Part shown: in pieces, positions 27,794 through 37,185 of the stretch
Layout: each line of letters opens with the position of its first letter
Numbering within the stretch: the stretch's first letter is position 1
Assembly (NCBI GenBank): GCA_965662715.1
Contig: CBFIIS010000001.1
Span: 3,457-67,456, forward strand
Reading direction: 5' to 3'
From: MGIIa-L1 sp965662715
GTDB lineage: Archaea; Thermoplasmatota; Poseidoniia; Poseidoniales; Poseidoniaceae
Length of the DNA: 64,000 bases
Position numbers and translations under genes: made by a program
Notes under the pieces: model-generated
The model's input: only the letters and a program-made list of their open reading frames with translations
What the model was told of the DNA's origin: nothing
The model's database searches: none

Positions 27794-27800
27794 CTTTATA
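27794..27800 (+). promoter_or_regulatory. Archaeal TATA-like box upstream of citrate synthase
   Basis: CTTTATA lies 37-43 bases upstream of the citrate synthase ATG (27837). With a normal spacing of about 25 bases, transcription would start near 27822-27826 and give a very short leader. No other TATA-like sequence is seen in the gap. Confidence 0.45.
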
Positions 27801-27836
27801 CGATGGGCCTTGGTGGATGGACACAGTGAGCGATGT

Positions 27837-29003
27837 ATGAGCGATAAAGAGGTCTTACTTCACGTCACATCTGACCACCTCAACACTGGCTTGCGTGGCG
27901 TACCAGTCGGCACATGCCGAACCTCTTTTGTCACACCAACTGAAGGCGTCCACTACTGCGGTTATCCAATTTCAGAACTGGCGTCGTTCGCACCAGAAGA
28001 CATCATTTACCTCTTATTCAACAAAGAATTACCCAATGCAGACCAGTCCAAGGAGATTCGCGCTGAGTTATCTGCTCGAGCAACCATCCCAGGTGATTTG
28101 GAATCAGTGCTCAAATCACTTCCTCGAGATGGCCACCCAATGGATTGGTTAAGCATCGGGATTCACACACTCGGCATGTTTGAAACAACAAATAACTGGC
28201 GAGATGATGCAATGAATCTCGTTGCCCGCATGCCCCGTCTGATGGGTCTCATCTTCAGAATTCGCGATGGACGAAGTGAAAACATCCCAGCAGATGATCC
28301 CAATGCGTCCCTTGTCGACCGGTTCGTGAACACCCTCGACCTCACCGACGTTGACAAGCAAAAAATGACAAGGGTCATTGCTACCTATCTTGTCCTCCAC
28401 ATGGACCACGGCGGTGGTAACCTCTCCACATTCTCAGGAAAGGCGATTGCCTCGGGTCATGCCACAGTCTACTCTTCAATGGCAGGCGCAATGAACGCAC
28501 TGTCTGGGCCGTTGCATGGTCGGGCAAACCAATCCTGCCTCGAATTTGTCTTACGGGTTGGTACGAGTGACCCAGACGAAGTTGAACGCTTCGTCCGCGC
28601 AGAACTCGCCGCAAAGCGACCTGTGTTCGGATTTGGGCACGCTGTCTTGAGAACAGAGGATCCTCGAGCTACTGTTCAATTTGCACTGGGTGAAGAACTC
28701 TGCCCTGATGATGAGAATTTCAAAATCATTACGACCCTGCGCGAAGTTGCGCCTCGTGTCCTTGCAGAAAATCCAAAGATCAGCAATCCAAATGCAAACG
28801 TGGACATCGCAAGCGGTGCACTCTTGCATCACATTGGACTGACAGACCCCACATACTACACCACATTCTTTGGTTGGGCGCGTGTTGCAGGCATTGGTGC
28901 ACAAATTGTTGATGAACGCAGCATCATGCGAAACGGCAAAGGTACACCAATTTACAGACCAAAGTACATCGCAGAAGAACAACGTCTTCGCCACATTGAT
29001 TGA
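27837..29003 (+). CDS. gltA: Citrate synthase
   Basis: The 388-residue enzyme condenses acetyl-CoA and oxaloacetate in the TCA cycle. Active-site elements: first His in SGPLHGRANQ, second His in GFGHAVLRTEDPR and catalytic Asp in NANVDIASGALL. ATG at 27837 gives MSDKEVLLHVTSDHLNTGLRGVPVG, which aligns with the usual start. The frame extends to 27810 but would pass the predicted transcription start. Monocistronic by context. Confidence 0.93.
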   Translation: MSDKEVLLHVTSDHLNTGLRGVPVGTCRTSFVTPTEGVHYCGYPISELASFAPEDIIYLLFNKELPNADQSKEIRAELSARATIPGDLESVLKSLPRDGHPMDWLSIGIHTLGMFETTNNWRDDAMNLVARMPRLMGLIFRIRDGRSENIPADDPNASLVDRFVNTLDLTDVDKQKMTRVIATYLVLHMDHGGGNLSTFSGKAIASGHATVYSSMAGAMNALSGPLHGRANQSCLEFVLRVGTSDPDEVERFVRAELAAKRPVFGFGHAVLRTEDPRATVQFALGEELCPDDENFKIITTLREVAPRVLAENPKISNPNANVDIASGALLHHIGLTDPTYYTTFFGWARVAGIGAQIVDERSIMRNGKGTPIYRPKYIAEEQRLRHID

Positions 29004-29004
29004 A

Positions 29005-30174
29005 TTATTGTAAGACCGGCCGTGAAGTCTTTCCGGAACCTCGGTGACCAATCAGACGCACTGCTTGCCATGGAGGGCTTGATGAATCAAGCTTTGATTC
29101 ACCAACTCGTTCCGATTTGAATGGTTGCCAACCCCAGCGTTTTGACCAATCATTCACCAATGAGCGACGTTGTGCCTCATCGCATTCCACCCAGGGCGTG
29201 ACGTTGGCCTTCAATTCCTTGAGCACATCCAAATGGGTTTCTTTTGTCGCTTGTCCGAGCAGGTCTTGTTGTTGTGGATCAAGCGGAAGCGTCGCTGGCC
29301 GAGTCCATCGTGCATGGCCTGAGGGGAGCCAAGTAAAGTCAGGATCTGCATAATCGGTAAGGCCAGTGAGGCCGGCGGCCTGTAAACGATGCTCCACCTC
29401 GGGTTTTGTCGGCCACACATAGACAGGAAATCCCCCTTGTGCAGATTGTAAATTCATTGCACCTTTTCCTGTTAGACCGACCTTCTGACCCAGTGGCAGC
29501 TTGTTAATTGGAGGCACGAAGTACTCGATGGCTGCTGGAATCATCGTTGCTCCGGCATTGCGATGGTGGCGGACCAAACGAGAAAAGGAATGGGTAAGAA
29601 AGTGGGGGAGTGCCCGCAAACGCTTTGTTTGTCGATTTCCAAAAGGAGGTATGTATGGAAGTAATTCTGCCCATGGACGATCTGTTGAGGAAGCCTCAAT
29701 CGAGGCTTTCATTCCTTTGTGGAAGGCGTAGTAAACCGTGTTTTCATTTGGAATTTCAAATTCATTGAGGATCGAATCCGTGGCGTTAATCAGTTCGGTA
29801 ATGTGTCGTTTATGCTTGGACAAACCAAAGTAACCACCGCCCGACTGAGATCGAGGATGAGGGCGTTTCAATTCAACACAACCCATTTTCCCGTCACCAC
29901 GCCATTGTTCAAGAACCACAGAATCACTCAACAATGAACGGAATGAGCAGAAGCCATAGGATTCAAGTTCGTCCAGTGTGTAATGTTCAACCCATGGTTT
30001 AGAAGATTCAATCTTCGACTTAGGGATCGAAACTTCAGCATCATGATGGATGACCACTTCACCATCAAGGGTTAAGCGTAAATCAAATTCGATGCCGTCA
30101 TGGACCTGAATCGCATGCCTGAGGCTTTCGAGTGTGTTCTCGGGTGCTTGCTTCCACATGACCCTCAACAACAT
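29005..30174 (-). CDS. Glycerophosphodiester phosphodiesterase family protein, apparently circularly permuted
   Basis: The 389-residue product starts MLLRVMWK and runs at once into QAPENTLESL (family PENT motif) and DGIEFDLRLTLDG then VVIHHD. These are the metal and catalytic residues of the GDPD TIM barrel. CVELKRP and the barrel end GLTDYADPDF are present. The HRG motif that normally precedes PENT is missing at the N-terminus. It appears at the very C-terminus instead: AVRLIGHRGSGKTS, 9-15 residues before the stop. All catalytic residues are thus present but in permuted order. Stop is one base from that of citrate synthase. Confidence 0.82.
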   Translation of the reverse strand: MLLRVMWKQAPENTLESLRHAIQVHDGIEFDLRLTLDGEVVIHHDAEVSIPKSKIESSKPWVEHYTLDELESYGFCSFRSLLSDSVVLEQWRGDGKMGCVELKRPHPRSQSGGGYFGLSKHKRHITELINATDSILNEFEIPNENTVYYAFHKGMKASIEASSTDRPWAELLPYIPPFGNRQTKRLRALPHFLTHSFSRLVRHHRNAGATMIPAAIEYFVPPINKLPLGQKVGLTGKGAMNLQSAQGGFPVYVWPTKPEVEHRLQAAGLTGLTDYADPDFTWLPSGHARWTRPATLPLDPQQQDLLGQATKETHLDVLKELKANVTPWVECDEAQRRSLVNDWSKRWGWQPFKSERVGESKLDSSSPPWQAVRLIGHRGSGKTSRPVLQ

Positions 30175-30257
30175 GAGGTGGAAGCCATTACCTTTGACTT
30201 CTTGCTCGGTTTCATTGACTTAGCCTAAACATCTTTGTTAAAGTCCGATGAGTCATA

Positions 30258-31721
30258 ATGCCTAAAACAAAGAGCGAAGCCCCCACGAGCATGGACCCCT
30301 ACGCAGTGATGATGGGGCTCATCTTAATTCTCACTCCAATTATTTGTTGGTTTTTCACGCTTCATGACAAGGAAATGAGGACACCTATTGGCCAGTGGGC
30401 CAGCACCATTCATGATCAACGATTTTACCTCCATGCGATGGGTTATATCATCATCATTCGTTGGAAGGCTTTGACGGACAAGCTCAATGAACCGATCAAG
30501 ATGGAAACTGGGCATTGGACTGCATGGGTCCACAGCATCGAAGGCGAACTTACACTCCACATACAGAATTTCTTTGAAAATGAAGCACTCACAGCTTTTC
30601 TCAATTTTCACTACCTGTTCATTTATCTCTTCTTGATTTACGTCACAACCGTGTACTACGCATACACTGGCGACCGTGACATGACCGACAAAGTGACGCT
30701 GAACTACTTGCTCATCTACGCCATCGCAGTCCCATATTATCTGTTTTTCAATGTTGAAGTCACCTCTTCATGGATTCCTGGAATGGATGCTTTACTGTAT
30801 CACGAAGGCTGGTACAGTGTCTTCTATGCCTCACATGATCCGTTAGATAATTCAGTTCCGTCCCTTCACGTGGCGATACCTTTCGGAATTATTCTCCTCA
30901 ACTGGCTGCATGTGCGTGAACAAGGAGGCACCATGAAGGATTGGAAGCATTACAGGTACCACGTCTTTGTCTGCATCAACACACTTTTGTTTATTTTCAC
31001 CATTCTTTACTTGGGTATTCACTGGATCGTCGACATCCCTCTTGGGATGCTTGTTGGCGCTGTAGGAGCACTTTTTATCCACCATCTCCAACCACGATTA
31101 CGCAATGACCACGGAGGGTTTTTCAAAGGATTTACAACCGAAAAAGTACGCAAGCATATCTTGGTCGAAGGTGTGGTAACGCTGGCGATGGTCACCTTGA
31201 TTCTCATGGCCGTCAATGTTCAAAGCGCCACCGTAGATGACCGTGTGTCCTATCAGTTGGGTCCAGAGGACTCAACATTCGAAATCATTCAGAAATTCGA
31301 ACCAGGTGATAGCGTGGATACAACGGTAACCAACCTCCACCAAGACATCACCATTGAGGTGGTGGTGGTCATTGTTGAATCGGCGGTGCCTGCCATGGAA
31401 GAAGGAAGCATCGACTGGTCAATCATGAAAACCTTGGGCGAATTTTACACTGTTGCCCCAAATTCAACGCTAGCATTGGAAGTTGACTCCCCCAAGGTCT
31501 ACACCCTCGTTGTCATGCACAACCCAAGCACTGTCGAAGAGGATGTCGTTCAAGTACGAGTGCTCAACGATTACCATCAAGACGTCATGTGGATGGCCCT
31601 TCTTCTGTCCCTGCCATCGCTTTGGATCACTGGTTTTGTGTTGCATCGACTCAAGAGGCTCAACAATTTTGGTCGCAGTTGGATTGATTCCACGCCATCT
31701 CACGCATGGGAAAGCGAATAA
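30258..31721 (+). CDS. PAP2-superfamily membrane phosphatase/phosphotransferase
   Basis: The 487-residue product has an N-terminal membrane anchor and about six further membrane segments up to residue 310. The PAP2 active site is visible as SVPSLHVAIPFG and GIHWIVDIPLG (PSxH and HxxxD); the more N-terminal KxxxxxxRP motif is not clear, as in the PAP2_3/Aur1-like branch. About 130 residues outside the membrane follow, mostly beta with TNLHQDITIEVVV, then a last membrane segment. Likely acts on a lipid phosphate or phosphoinositol headgroup. Diverges from the GDPD gene across 83 bp. Confidence 0.8.
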   Translation: MPKTKSEAPTSMDPYAVMMGLILILTPIICWFFTLHDKEMRTPIGQWASTIHDQRFYLHAMGYIIIIRWKALTDKLNEPIKMETGHWTAWVHSIEGELTLHIQNFFENEALTAFLNFHYLFIYLFLIYVTTVYYAYTGDRDMTDKVTLNYLLIYAIAVPYYLFFNVEVTSSWIPGMDALLYHEGWYSVFYASHDPLDNSVPSLHVAIPFGIILLNWLHVREQGGTMKDWKHYRYHVFVCINTLLFIFTILYLGIHWIVDIPLGMLVGAVGALFIHHLQPRLRNDHGGFFKGFTTEKVRKHILVEGVVTLAMVTLILMAVNVQSATVDDRVSYQLGPEDSTFEIIQKFEPGDSVDTTVTNLHQDITIEVVVVIVESAVPAMEEGSIDWSIMKTLGEFYTVAPNSTLALEVDSPKVYTLVVMHNPSTVEEDVVQVRVLNDYHQDVMWMALLLSLPSLWITGFVLHRLKRLNNFGRSWIDSTPSHAWESE

Positions 31722-31759
31722 TCCCCCATGGTGTGTGTTATGAGGGCGTGGTCCCTCCA

Positions 31760-32566
31760 ATGAGCATGACCGGCACGGAAGATCTGTCCAAAACGGTCAA
31801 TGAACTGCTTGAGAGTCCTGGCGGACTTTTGCTGCTCGATATCAAAACACACCTTAGGAAACGGTTTCGTTTACTTGCGCTCATCTTTGGAGTGGTTTTT
31901 GTTGCCTGCTTTCCAGTAACGTCTACGTTCATTTCTTGGCTGATAGCAGAACATCGTTTACCCGCAGATGTGAACATCATCGTCATCACACCGGTTGAAT
32001 TCATTTTACTTCAAGTCAAATTAGCGGCGTATTGTGCCGCATTTGTCGTCTTATCAATCATAATGGTTGAAGGTGCATGGCGAGGCAGTAAGAATCCGGC
32101 ACTTACCCTACGATTAGCAGAACTCAAAGCAAGTGCACCAAAGCCGACACGCACCTCTTTAGGCACGCTTATTGCAATTCTAGTGCTTGGAGGGTTAGGG
32201 GTCGGTTATGCTTGGAACCTCCTCACACCAATGCTTCTCGAGTACTTGACCAACGACGCTCAAAGTGCGGGTTTGACCACAGAATGGCGATTGTCGAGCT
32301 ATGTTGGTTTCATTGCCAATCTAGCGGTTGCCTCGGCCATTGGCTTCCAAGCACCCGTGGCGACACTGCTTGTGCTGCGGCTCAATGTGGTTGAACGAGA
32401 AGACGTTCGAGGTTACCGTCGCCACATTTAGTTCACTGCCTTTGTACTCGGAGCCTTCCTTTCTCCACCAGACCCACTCTCACTTTTCCTTGTGGCAATG
32501 CCAGTCATCATTTTGTTTGAAGTAGCTCTCGTTATTGATGCCATCACGAGAAGGACTGCAGATTAA
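31760..32566 (+). CDS. tatC: TatC, twin-arginine translocase subunit, with in-frame UAG at 32429-32431
   Basis: TatC is the receptor of the Tat system for exporting folded proteins. The frame from ATG 31760 gives 223 residues to the UAG, with membrane segments 1-4 and TLRLAELKASAP-type loops. After the UAG, 44 in-frame codons continue to TAA at 32564: FTAFVLGAFLSPPDPLSLFL, then VAMPVIILFEVALVI. This is the conserved TatC ending (xxPPDxxSxxLLAxPxxxLFE) with segments 5-6. The UAG falls at a hydrophobic position of segment 5. The gene is either a recent nonsense mutant, a sequence error, or needs UAG decoding. Start also possible at 31766. Confidence 0.88.
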
Positions 32567-33441
32567 GTGCGAAAGGCGTCTGGTAAATCTTCCAACGGCA
32601 AAGGCATGTTCCCTGGCGTTTGTTGGCTTGATAATCCATGGAAATCAGAACCACACGTCGATTTCAAACCATGATCTCGGACAGACATCAAGAGTTCATG
32701 TCGATACGGATCTGGATGGCTTCGATGGAAGCACTCAATCGCATCGACCCCTGCATTTTTACAATATTCAACCAGTGACTGAACCGGAACGCCGTAGTAG
32801 ATAGGATGGGCCAGAGATGTAAGTCCCCCGCAAGCATGAACGGCGGCTGTGGCTTCTTTGATCGTTGGTTTCTCTCGAGTGATCGAAAGTGGACGGCCAT
32901 CACCCAGCCACGTGTCAAAGGCTTCTTGTCGGGTTTCAACATAACCAAGCGAAATGAACTCGTCTGCCAAATGCGGCCGTCCGACCGAACCGTCCGCTCT
33001 TGCCAGTACAGATTCCAGATCCACGTTGAGGCCATGTTCATTCGCTAAAGCCACCATTCGAGCCATTCTCGGCCCACGGCTTTCGCCCAAAGGGGCAAGC
33101 CATGCTTCGAACTCAGCCCGTTGTTGACTCGATACAGAACTGAGTGGGAAATAGGCCAACAGGTGCCAAGATGCGGGTGCACGGTCTCGCTCCCATTTCT
33201 CCATTTCGACAGCATCGATCGGTAGACCTGGTTCGCAGGTGATTTCAACTCCTGGGATGAAATTCATTCCTGATTCTGTCGCAGCCTGTTCTGCTTCAAT
33301 CCAACCAGCAATGGTATCGTGGTCGGTCAAGGCCCAGTGTTTCACGCCTTGTGAAGCCATCAATTGTGCGACAGTTTTGACGGAGTGTTCACCATCACTG
33401 TTGGTCGAATGACTGTGCAAATCAAACTGATCCGACCACAT
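32563..33441 (-). CDS. PHP-domain phosphoesterase (TrpH/RNase AM-like)
   Basis: The 292-residue product has PHP metal-site motifs FDLHSHSTNSDG, LTDHDTIAG, FIPGVEITC, LTSLAHPIYYG and the final GSDFHG. The layout matches TrpH/YciV, shown in bacteria to act as 5'-3' exonuclease on nucleotides and RNA ends. Its stop overlaps the TAA of the full-length tatC frame, so the two genes converge tightly. Confidence 0.88.
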   Translation of the reverse strand: MWSDQFDLHSHSTNSDGEHSVKTVAQLMASQGVKHWALTDHDTIAGWIEAEQAATESGMNFIPGVEITCEPGLPIDAVEMEKWERDRAPASWHLLAYFPLSSVSSQQRAEFEAWLAPLGESRGPRMARMVALANEHGLNVDLESVLARADGSVGRPHLADEFISLGYVETRQEAFDTWLGDGRPLSITREKPTIKEATAAVHACGGLTSLAHPIYYGVPVQSLVEYCKNAGVDAIECFHRSHPDPYRHELLMSVRDHGLKSTCGSDFHGLSSQQTPGNMPLPLEDLPDAFRT

Positions 33442-33482
33442 GATGTTACCAAACCGTCAACACCTATTGACCTTCCTTTCTC

Positions 33483-34298
33483 TCAAAACAAGTCATCGAG
33501 GTTCGGCAGGTCAGGTGTGGAAGGGGTCGTAGGCAATTCTGGTAATGTTGGCAAAGAAGGCACTGAAGCCACATCGGGAACGCTTGATGATGCAGGTTCT
33601 GGAGATGAGTCTGAAAGAGAGGCTGACTCATTCAACAAGTCCGACAAATCTGGCATGGAGGGAACCGTAGATGTTTGAACCACTTCGTTGGAGGGCTTTG
33701 CCACCACATTCGCAGATGGGAGTGGAACATTATCGATGGGTGTTCGTTGGTGGGATGATGCCATTGACCCGACGGCTTGTGTGAATGGACGATCTTGGGC
33801 AGTTGCTGTATGTGGTGCTGGATTTTGCGAAGCCATTGCAGCAGCAGTCGCACCAAATTCTCCAGAGGTAAGTGAATCGAGAGCATTGGACACTTCGAGG
33901 GAAGCCTGCACGGGTAGGGGTTGTGCGGGAGCGATTTCGTAGACAGCAGAGTGGTCTGTTTGTGCTTGGGGTTCTGAAGATTGGAAGGAAGCGGGTTGTT
34001 CGGAACCACCTTCCTGTAGGGGAATGGAGGTTGTTCTGAACGGTGTAGGCGTGGATTCCAACGCATCGTATTGCTCTTGGATTGAAAGTTGATTCACCAA
34101 TTCAGGAATGGGTCGCTCTCGGGAAGCGAAGTAACTGATGAGAAACGCTGGCATAGCCACACCAAGTGCAATGAATTCCTCAAGGCTCAATCCATTTTCG
34201 AGAACTAAGTTGGCCGTTGAATTGATGATCGAGAACGCGACCAATAAACAACCAGCAACAAGAGAAGCAGAGGACAAACGAGGCGCTTTCTGTTCCAT
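33483..34298 (-). CDS. Membrane-anchored protein with long Pro/Ser-rich disordered tail
   Basis: The 271-residue product has two membrane segments (ASLVAGCLLVAFSIINS and FIALGVAMPAFLISYF), then about 200 residues rich in Pro, Ser, Ala and Gln without predicted structure, ending TPDLPNLDDLF. ATG at 34298 follows GAGGGG. It lies 8 bases after folD and is probably co-transcribed. No family recognised. Confidence 0.65.
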   Translation of the reverse strand: MEQKAPRLSSASLVAGCLLVAFSIINSTANLVLENGLSLEEFIALGVAMPAFLISYFASRERPIPELVNQLSIQEQYDALESTPTPFRTTSIPLQEGGSEQPASFQSSEPQAQTDHSAVYEIAPAQPLPVQASLEVSNALDSLTSGEFGATAAAMASQNPAPHTATAQDRPFTQAVGSMASSHQRTPIDNVPLPSANVVAKPSNEVVQTSTVPSMPDLSDLLNESASLSDSSPEPASSSVPDVASVPSLPTLPELPTTPSTPDLPNLDDLF

Positions 34299-34306
34299 AA
34301 AACCCC

Positions 34307-35185
34307 TCAATTGTTAATCACTGATTCAGCTGCCCGCACCGTATTTTCCATCAACATCGCGATGGTCATCGGCCCGACACCGCCAGGAACTGGAGAGAGC
34401 CATGAGGCTTTTTCAGCAACTTCAGGGTGAACATCTCCAGCAAGGCGCCAGCCTCGTTCCCTTGAGGAATCATCGACCCGGTTGATACCGACATCAACAA
34501 CAACGGCCCCATCCTTAATCCAATCACTGGTGACCATTTCAGGGCGACCAACTGCCGCAACCACGACATCCGCTTCCGAGCACACACTCTGAGCGTTCAT
34601 GGTTCGAGAATGGATCACTGTAACGGTGGCATCTGCTCCTTTTGCGCCAAGTAAAAGGGCCTGTGGATTGCCGACAATTCTTGATCGTCCAAGAACGACT
34701 GCTCGCTTCCCAGACAATTCAATTCCAGCCCATTGCAACATACGCATCACGCCACTCGGCGTGCATGGCAACATACCGTCAAGACGACCTTGCACTAAGC
34801 GTCCGAGGTTTTCAGGATGGAAACCATCTACATCCTTGTTCGGTAGAATCAGGTCGGTGAGTGCCTCTTCGTCCATGTGGCTTGGAAGAGGTGATTGCAC
34901 GAGGATACCATGTAGGCTTTCGTCATTATTGAGTTGGTGAATCACCTCTCGAACCTCTTGTTCAGATGTCGAGGATGGTAATTCGATATGCGTACTCTTG
35001 ATCCCAAGACGATGGCATGCTTTGACTTTGGAATTGACATACACATGGCTTGCAGGATCATCGCCTACAATCACTACAGCAAGATGCGGTTCTACACCAG
35101 CTGACGCACATGTAGCAATTCGGTCGTGAAGTTCTGTCTCAACGCTTGCTGCGCATGCTTTACCATCAAGGCGTTGGGCGACCAT
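34307..35185 (-). CDS. folD: FolD, methylenetetrahydrofolate dehydrogenase/cyclohydrolase
   Basis: The 292-residue bifunctional enzyme interconverts 5,10-methylene-, methenyl- and 10-formyl-THF. Motifs: SHVYVNSKVKAC with the catalytic Lys, VQSPLPSHM, KDVDGFHPENLG, VLGRSRIVGNP (NADP site; canonical GRSxIVGxP) and SPVPGGVGPMTIAML. First gene of a pair with the Pro/Ser-rich protein. Confidence 0.96.
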   Translation of the reverse strand: MVAQRLDGKACAASVETELHDRIATCASAGVEPHLAVVIVGDDPASHVYVNSKVKACHRLGIKSTHIELPSSTSEQEVREVIHQLNNDESLHGILVQSPLPSHMDEEALTDLILPNKDVDGFHPENLGRLVQGRLDGMLPCTPSGVMRMLQWAGIELSGKRAVVLGRSRIVGNPQALLLGAKGADATVTVIHSRTMNAQSVCSEADVVVAAVGRPEMVTSDWIKDGAVVVDVGINRVDDSSRERGWRLAGDVHPEVAEKASWLSPVPGGVGPMTIAMLMENTVRAAESVINN

Positions 35186-35222
35186 GCTCAGCCCAGCCGC
35201 TCTTCAAACTTGAGCGTTCGGT

Positions 35223-35687
35223 TTAGAGACGCCCACCACCAGCAGCGTGCTCACTGCCGGCAAGGGTGGCGAAGAGACGCGCATCATCCTGAAAGGATTT
35301 GAGTTCAATGGCGTTTCCCGAAGGATCATCGATGAACATTGTTGCTTGTTCTCCGATTGAACCTGGGTATCGAACATGTGGCTTCAATCGATACTTGACT
35401 TCCAGTGAATCAAGATGGTCACGAAACTCATGCCATTGCGTCCACTCCATGACAAGTCCAAAATGAAAAGGTGGTACTTGTCGACCGTCAATTCGCCCAC
35501 CGTCGGTGTAATCTGGCATTGAATTAACACAATGTGCTACGATTTGATGTCCAAAGAAATTCAAATTTAACGTTTGGTCCGTGCGCCGACCAATCGTACA
35601 GCCAAGCAGATCGACATAGAATCGTTCCGTTGTTTTGAGGTCCAGAACTGGAAAGGCGAGATGGAATGGACGCATGTGTCTTTCCAT
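35223..35687 (-). CDS. VOC-family (glyoxalase/dioxygenase-like) protein
   Basis: The 154-residue product has two beta-alpha-beta-beta-beta repeats. Metal-ligand candidates are His in PFHLAFPV, His in PPFHFGLV and Glu in GNAIELKSF. It fits the VOC superfamily of small metal enzymes; the substrate cannot be read. ATG at 35687 or 35675. It is separated from tRNA-Thr by 33 bp on the same strand. Confidence 0.83.
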   Translation of the reverse strand: MERHMRPFHLAFPVLDLKTTERFYVDLLGCTIGRRTDQTLNLNFFGHQIVAHCVNSMPDYTDGGRIDGRQVPPFHFGLVMEWTQWHEFRDHLDSLEVKYRLKPHVRYPGSIGEQATMFIDDPSGNAIELKSFQDDARLFATLAGSEHAAGGGRL

Positions 35688-35720
35688 AACAAACTGGTTA
35701 TCTGTCTTATCGATGAAAGG

Positions 35721-35793
35721 AGCCTGCGGAGGGACTCGAACCCCCGGCCTTCGGATTACAAATCCGATGCACTACCAGCTATGCTACACAGGC
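35721..35793 (-). tRNA. tRNA-Thr (anticodon UGU)
   Basis: The 73-base cloverleaf has acceptor stem GCCTGTG/CGCAGGC (one G-T pair), anticodon stem TCGGA/TCCGA with loop TTTGTAA giving anticodon TGT, and T-loop GGTTCGAGTCC. The discriminator is U73, usual for archaeal tRNA-Thr. CCA is not encoded and no intron is present. Confidence 0.95.
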
Positions 35794-35820
35794 GATGGTT
35801 CGGCCAAAGGCTAACCCTTG

Positions 35821-37176
35821 ATGAATCAAACGGATGATTTGGCTACAAAAATGAAGAGACAACTCAAAGAAGAGTCCCGCATTGGAGGGCTCATGGACCA
35901 TGATGCGGGCGCAGGTTTACTCAACCCTTACGCACAAACAAAAGTGGGCAGTGATACCATTTTTGCTTGGCTAGCTCGATATCAAAGCGCTAAGGCAGAA
36001 GGCCGAGATGCAGTAAATGGCACGATCGGAGCATTGCTTGAGGACGATGGTACGCTTGCGATCAACACTGTGGTTGACGAAGCCATTCGACAAGCGCCTC
36101 CTGTCGAAATTGCAGCCTATGCCCCGCTTACAGGCTTACCTGCTTACCTTGATTTGGCGAAAACACTCGCCCTAGGCGAACGACGAACTGAACTTGAAGA
36201 CATGGGCATTGCGATGACGGCAACGGCATCTGCTGGAGGTTCCGGAGCGTTGTACCTCGCTGCGACAAATTTTGCCAACCGTGGCGACCATGTGCTCCTG
36301 AGGGATCGCCATTGGGGGCCCTACAAGGGCTTCCTGGCAGGATGTGACTTGAAACCACGCACCTATCCTTTGCTTCCAAACGATACGTCGCCCTATCCAT
36401 TTGTTGATATTCAAGGCTTCAAATCAGAACTCTCAGATTTGTGTGCAAAGCAGGACAAAGTCATGATGTGGATCAATGATCCTGCTCACAATCCAACCGG
36501 ACTGACCCTCACTCCAGATGGGCGAATGGCCATGCTTGAAGCGGTGATGGAGAGTGCATCAGTCAATGAAAAAGTTGGTCACACCCTCCTCTTGGATTTA
36601 GCATATCATTTGTATGCAGAAGAACCACATGGTTGGGCGGAAACCATTCATGATGCAATGTCAAACGGATGGCCATGGCCTGAAAACCTCTTGATCACAT
36701 TTGCACTGTCTTTATCAAAATCACACACCATGTACGGGCTTCGAACTGGAGCAATCGTAAGCATCCATCCAGACCGAGCCGTCACCGATCGAATAGCGAC
36801 AGTTATGGGAGTGACTGGGCGCCAAACATGGTCAGCAGCACCACGTGTGTCCCAATTTACCGTCAGTGAAATGCATGCATCGAACGAAAGTGGGGCTGCT
36901 TGGAGTGACGAGCGAGATCGTTTGAAGGCGTTGCTGACTGACCGGCGAACTGCACTGATTGATTGCTGCGAACAACTTGGTGTCCCACTCAATCCTACCC
37001 ATGATGGTTTCTTTGCATGGCTGGACCATGAGCAACCCAACGACATTGCCGAAGCATGTGCACAACAAGATGTCTATCTTGTCCCATTAACCGGTGGTGT
37101 TCGCATTGGGTTGTGTGCCATACCTCTCGCCCAAATTCCGAAGGTAGCCTCTGCTCTTCGAGACGCTTTGCAATGA
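35821..37176 (+). CDS. Class I/II aminotransferase
   Basis: The 451-residue PLP enzyme has fold-type I features: ASAGGSGALYLAA, WINDPAHNPTG with the cofactor-binding Asn and LSLSKSHTMYGLRTG with the Schiff-base Lys. It is closest in pattern to aromatic/aspartate aminotransferases, but the specificity is open. ATG at 35821; the overlapping TTG at 35818 is unlikely. It diverges from tRNA-Thr by 27 bp. Confidence 0.9.
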   Translation: MNQTDDLATKMKRQLKEESRIGGLMDHDAGAGLLNPYAQTKVGSDTIFAWLARYQSAKAEGRDAVNGTIGALLEDDGTLAINTVVDEAIRQAPPVEIAAYAPLTGLPAYLDLAKTLALGERRTELEDMGIAMTATASAGGSGALYLAATNFANRGDHVLLRDRHWGPYKGFLAGCDLKPRTYPLLPNDTSPYPFVDIQGFKSELSDLCAKQDKVMMWINDPAHNPTGLTLTPDGRMAMLEAVMESASVNEKVGHTLLLDLAYHLYAEEPHGWAETIHDAMSNGWPWPENLLITFALSLSKSHTMYGLRTGAIVSIHPDRAVTDRIATVMGVTGRQTWSAAPRVSQFTVSEMHASNESGAAWSDERDRLKALLTDRRTALIDCCEQLGVPLNPTHDGFFAWLDHEQPNDIAEACAQQDVYLVPLTGGVRIGLCAIPLAQIPKVASALRDALQ

Positions 37177-37185
37177 GGTGAAGTC

